NCBI GenBank assembly: GCA_947473805.1
Contig: CANJGB010000001.1
Span: 39,413 to 103,412 of the forward strand
DNA from: Alphaproteobacteria bacterium
Lineage (GTDB): Bacteria > Pseudomonadota > Alphaproteobacteria > Ferrovibrionales > Ferrovibrionaceae
DNA length: 64,000 nucleotides
Direction of reading: 5' to 3'
Position numbers and translations under genes: made by a program. Below, one piece after another: positions 61,357-64,000 of this stretch. Position 1 is the first letter of the stretch; every line of letters starts with the position of its first letter. The notes under the pieces were generated by a model that was not told where the DNA came from, made no database searches, and saw nothing but the letters and a program-made list of their open reading frames with translations.

Positions 61357-62937
61357 ATGACCGTTCCCGCCGATCTGCCGCGCACCATTCCCCACGTCGC
61401 CCTCGCCGCGGCGCAAAAATTTGGCGCGCAGGAAGGCATCGTGGACGATGTCGTCCGTCTGACCTTCGCGGACGTGAAGGACCGCATGCTGGCCGCCGCC
61501 GCCGCTTTCGTCGCGGCCGGCCTGAAGAAAGGCGATACGGTCGCGCTGTGGGCGCCAAACAGCGCCGCGTGGATCGTGGCAGCCCTCGCCATCCAGTCGG
61601 CCGGCGGCACGATGGTGCCGCTCAACACGCGCTACAAGGGCGGCGAGGCGCAGTTCATCCTGAACAAGAGCCGCGCGCGGTTCCTCGTTACCGTCAGCGA
61701 TTTCCTCGGCATGTCCTATCCGAAGATGCTGGAGGGGCTCGACCTGCCGCATCTCGAGCGCATGCTGGTCCTCGACCGCACCGATGGCGATCAAACGTCT
61801 TGGACGGCCTTTCTTGCGGGCGCGGATGACGCAAGCCGCAAGACGGTCGATGAACGCCTTGCCGCCATGACCGGCGATGAAGTGTCCGACATCATGTTCA
61901 CTTCGGGTACGACCGGCAGTCCCAAAGGTGTGATGACGACGCACTGGCAGAACGTGCGTGTCTATTACGCCTGGGGCGAAAGCGTCGGCCTGCGCTTCGC
62001 CGACCGCTACCTGATGTTCTATCCGTACTTCCATTGCTCCGGTTACAAGTCCGGCTGGCTTGCCTGCTTCATCAAGGGTGCGACGACCTTGCCCGAGGCG
62101 GTGCTCGACGTCCCCCGCCTGATGAAGCGCGCTGCCGCCGAGAAGGTCACCGTCCTGCCCGGCCCGCCCACCCTGTTCCAGACGCTGCTGTCGGCGCCGC
62201 CGTCGGAGCGCGGCGAAAAGCTGTCACTGCGCCTGGCCGTGACGGGGGCGGCGTCAGTGCCGCCCGCGATGATCCGGCGCATGATCGATGAACTCGGCAT
62301 CCAAAGGGTGATGGTGGGCTATGGCCTGACCGAAACCTGCGGCACGGTGACGATGACTTTGGAAAACGATCCGCCGGAACTGGTGGCGCAGAGCTGCGGT
62401 GTTGCCATTCCCGGCACGGAAATCCGCTGCGTGGACGAGAACAACAAGCCGGTTCCCATCGGCCAGGCGGGCGAGATCATGGCCCGCGGCTACAACAACA
62501 TGCTGGGCTATTTCGAGGATCCGAAGGCGACTGCCGAAACCATCGAACCAGATGGCTGGCTGCACACCGGCGACATCGGCGTTATCGACGAACGTGGTTA
62601 TCTGCGCATCACCGACCGCAAGAAGGACATGTTCATCGTCGGCGGCTTCAACTGCTATCCCGCGGAGATCGAGCAGATCATGCTGTCGAATCCCTCCTAT
62701 GCCCAGGTCGGCGTGATCGGCGTGGCTGACGAGCGCCTGGGCGAGGTCGGCAAGGCCTTCGTGGTGCCGAAGCCCGGCGTGACGCTGACGGAAAAGGAAG
62801 TCATCGCCTGGTGTCGCGAGGCGATGGCGAACTTCAAGGTGCCGCGCTACGTGCAGATCATGGATGCCCTGCCGCTGACGCCGTCGGGGAAGGTGCAGCG
62901 CTTCAAGCTGAAGGAACTGGACCAGGCGAAGGCCTGA
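61357..62937 (+). CDS. AMP-dependent acyl-CoA ligase (long-chain/aryl type)
   Basis: A 526-residue adenylate-forming enzyme. Motifs are SDIMFTSGTTGSPKGVMTTH (P-loop, about residue 170), MVGYGLTETCGTVTMT, GWLHTGDIGVIDERGYLRITDRKKDMFIVGGFNCYPAEIEQ (hinge and A8) and PLTPSGKVQRFKLK with the catalytic Lys. The ATG at 61357 fits the family start but has a weak ribosome-binding site. An earlier ATG at 61303 is possible. It activates a fatty or aromatic acid for the neighbouring thiolase and SDR enzymes. Confidence 0.93.
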   Translation: MTVPADLPRTIPHVALAAAQKFGAQEGIVDDVVRLTFADVKDRMLAAAAAFVAAGLKKGDTVALWAPNSAAWIVAALAIQSAGGTMVPLNTRYKGGEAQFILNKSRARFLVTVSDFLGMSYPKMLEGLDLPHLERMLVLDRTDGDQTSWTAFLAGADDASRKTVDERLAAMTGDEVSDIMFTSGTTGSPKGVMTTHWQNVRVYYAWGESVGLRFADRYLMFYPYFHCSGYKSGWLACFIKGATTLPEAVLDVPRLMKRAAAEKVTVLPGPPTLFQTLLSAPPSERGEKLSLRLAVTGAASVPPAMIRRMIDELGIQRVMVGYGLTETCGTVTMTLENDPPELVAQSCGVAIPGTEIRCVDENNKPVPIGQAGEIMARGYNNMLGYFEDPKATAETIEPDGWLHTGDIGVIDERGYLRITDRKKDMFIVGGFNCYPAEIEQIMLSNPSYAQVGVIGVADERLGEVGKAFVVPKPGVTLTEKEVIAWCREAMANFKVPRYVQIMDALPLTPSGKVQRFKLKELDQAKA

Positions 62938-63019
62938 CAAACCGGCTTTACGGGAGCTGGGCCGGAATAGTATAAACTAGTTAGATGTTTCCACGGACCG
63001 GCGGGAGGATTTCCGGGCG

Positions 63020-64000
63020 ATGGATCTGAGCAGCACCGTCCGCGCGGTCATGACGCGCGACCCCGATGGTCGCGCCATCGAATATCGCGACCACTGGTAC
63101 ACGTGGCGCTACGTGACCGGCGTCGTCGCCGATCTCGACCGCCAGCTCGATGCCGCGGGCCTCGGCCGCGGCACGCCGGTCGGTCTCGTCGCGCGCAATC
63201 GCCCCGCCATCGTTGCCGCCATCCTGGGCCTGATCGCGGGCGAGCGCTGCATCGTGATGATCTATTCGGCGCAATCGACCGAGCGCATGGCGAACGAGGT
63301 CCGCGCGCTGAACCTGCCGGTCCTCGTGGCCGATGCCGGCGACTGGACGCCAGAACTATGCGCGGCCGCAGCAGAGACCGGGACCATCGGTGTTTCCCTC
63401 GATCCCGCAAGTGACGCACCGGTGTCACTCGTGCCGGGCCTTGAGCATCTGGGCAAGGGTCCGTATCGCCCGGCCCAGCCGGACATCGCTGCCGAACTGC
63501 TCAGCAGCGGCACGACGGGCGCGCCCAAGCGCATCCCGTTGAAGCGGTCGACGCTGGCCGGCGCCTTTGCCGATGCCGCGGCGACCTATGCGCCCGGCGC
63601 CGCCGACGCGCTGCAAAAGCCCGGCATCATCATCCATCCGCTCGGCAACATCGCCGGCATGACGTTCCTCATTCCCCTCGCCGTACAGGGCCAGCCGGTG
63701 GCGCTGCTGGAGAAGTTCAGGCTCGACGCCTGGCTCGATCTGGTGAAGCGGCACAAGCCCGCGCGCACTTCGCTGCCCACCGCCGTGCTGCGCATGATCC
63801 TCGACGCCAAGGTGCCGCGCGAGGCACTGGGCGAGATCGGCGTTGTCGGCGTCGGCGGCGGCAAGCTGACCGTCGAACTGCAGGACGAGTTCGAGGCCGC
63901 CTATGGCCTGCCGCTGTTGACCGCCTATGGCGCGACGGAATTCTGCGGCGTCATCGTCAACTGGTCGGCGGACCTCTACAAGAAATTCGGCAAGGAAAAG
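63020..64000 (+). CDS. AMP-binding (adenylate-forming) enzyme, 3' end outside window
   Basis: My translation from the ATG at 63020 stays open for 327 codons to the window edge. It starts MDLSSTVRAVMTRDPDGRAI. It contains AELLSSGTTGAPKRIPLKR (P-loop; here Arg follows Lys), IIHPLGNIAGMTF, and near the end LLTAYGATEFCGVIVNW, the A5-type motif. It is a second acyl-CoA ligase-type gene beside the one at 61357. GGGAGGA lies about 11 nt upstream, with TATAAAC 45 nt upstream. The substrate is unknown. Confidence 0.88.
   Translation, partial: MDLSSTVRAVMTRDPDGRAIEYRDHWYTWRYVTGVVADLDRQLDAAGLGRGTPVGLVARNRPAIVAAILGLIAGERCIVMIYSAQSTERMANEVRALNLPVLVADAGDWTPELCAAAAETGTIGVSLDPASDAPVSLVPGLEHLGKGPYRPAQPDIAAELLSSGTTGAPKRIPLKRSTLAGAFADAAATYAPGAADALQKPGIIIHPLGNIAGMTFLIPLAVQGQPVALLEKFRLDAWLDLVKRHKPARTSLPTAVLRMILDAKVPREALGEIGVVGVGGGKLTVELQDEFEAAYGLPLLTAYGATEFCGVIVNWSADLYKKFGKEK

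Overview
The window reads as a chromosome segment of a GC-rich alphaproteobacterium. The evidence is the gene order rplU-rpmA / obgE-proB-proA-nadD-rsfS-rlmH with gpmI, an EnvC-like gene and ctpA nearby, the large number of Bug-type and Liv-type solute-binding proteins, and strong GC bias at third codon positions. The sequence alone does not justify a genus.

Region 1 (1-15844) is mostly core housekeeping on the minus strand. It holds a carboxy-terminal protease (cut by the window edge), an EnvC-like murein hydrolase activator, phosphoglycerate mutase, an inserted block (3691-9397: NTF2-like protein, translational-machinery-like protein, MlaC-like lipoprotein, P-type ATPase, deazaflavin-dependent oxidoreductase, DUF3800 protein), then rlmH, rsfS, nadD, proA, proB and obgE in a tight operon, a terminator, rpmA, rplU with a clear promoter, and tRNA-Ser(CGA). 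A degenerate 21-bp tandem repeat lies between the DUF3800 gene and rlmH.

Region 2 (15845-32488) looks like a degraded integrated element. It begins directly after tRNA-Ser(CGA) and ends at a fragment resembling a tRNA 3' end. Its codon use is less GC-biased than the flanks, and it contains two gene remnants: the C-terminus of an ABC ATPase and a phage-type HTH gene with a frameshift and a stop. Its intact cargo is catabolic: an MFS transporter, two Bug binding proteins, luciferase-like flavin oxidoreductases, a TauD-type dioxygenase, a class II aldolase, two 2-hydroxyacid dehydrogenases, a LysR regulator, two crotonases and a type III CoA-transferase. Together these suggest uptake, oxygenation and CoA-dependent breakdown of an unidentified organic acid.

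Region 3 (32526-64000) is a long run of transport and catabolic genes. It includes an OmpA-type protein, a frameshifted MscS/cyclic-nucleotide-binding channel, an amidohydrolase, three Liv-type binding proteins that share a terminal Arg-Ala-Gly-Cys, a hydantoinase/oxoprolinase pair with a Bug binding protein, an ECF sigma factor, HU, three SDRs, an HSL-type esterase, an ADP-forming acyl-CoA synthetase with a DUF35/thiolase pair, two IclR regulators and two AMP-forming acyl-CoA ligases (the last cut by the window edge). No permease or ATPase partner for any binding protein is visible. Several repeated or palindromic intergenic motifs are proposed as operators. All such functional assignments are inferences from sequence.
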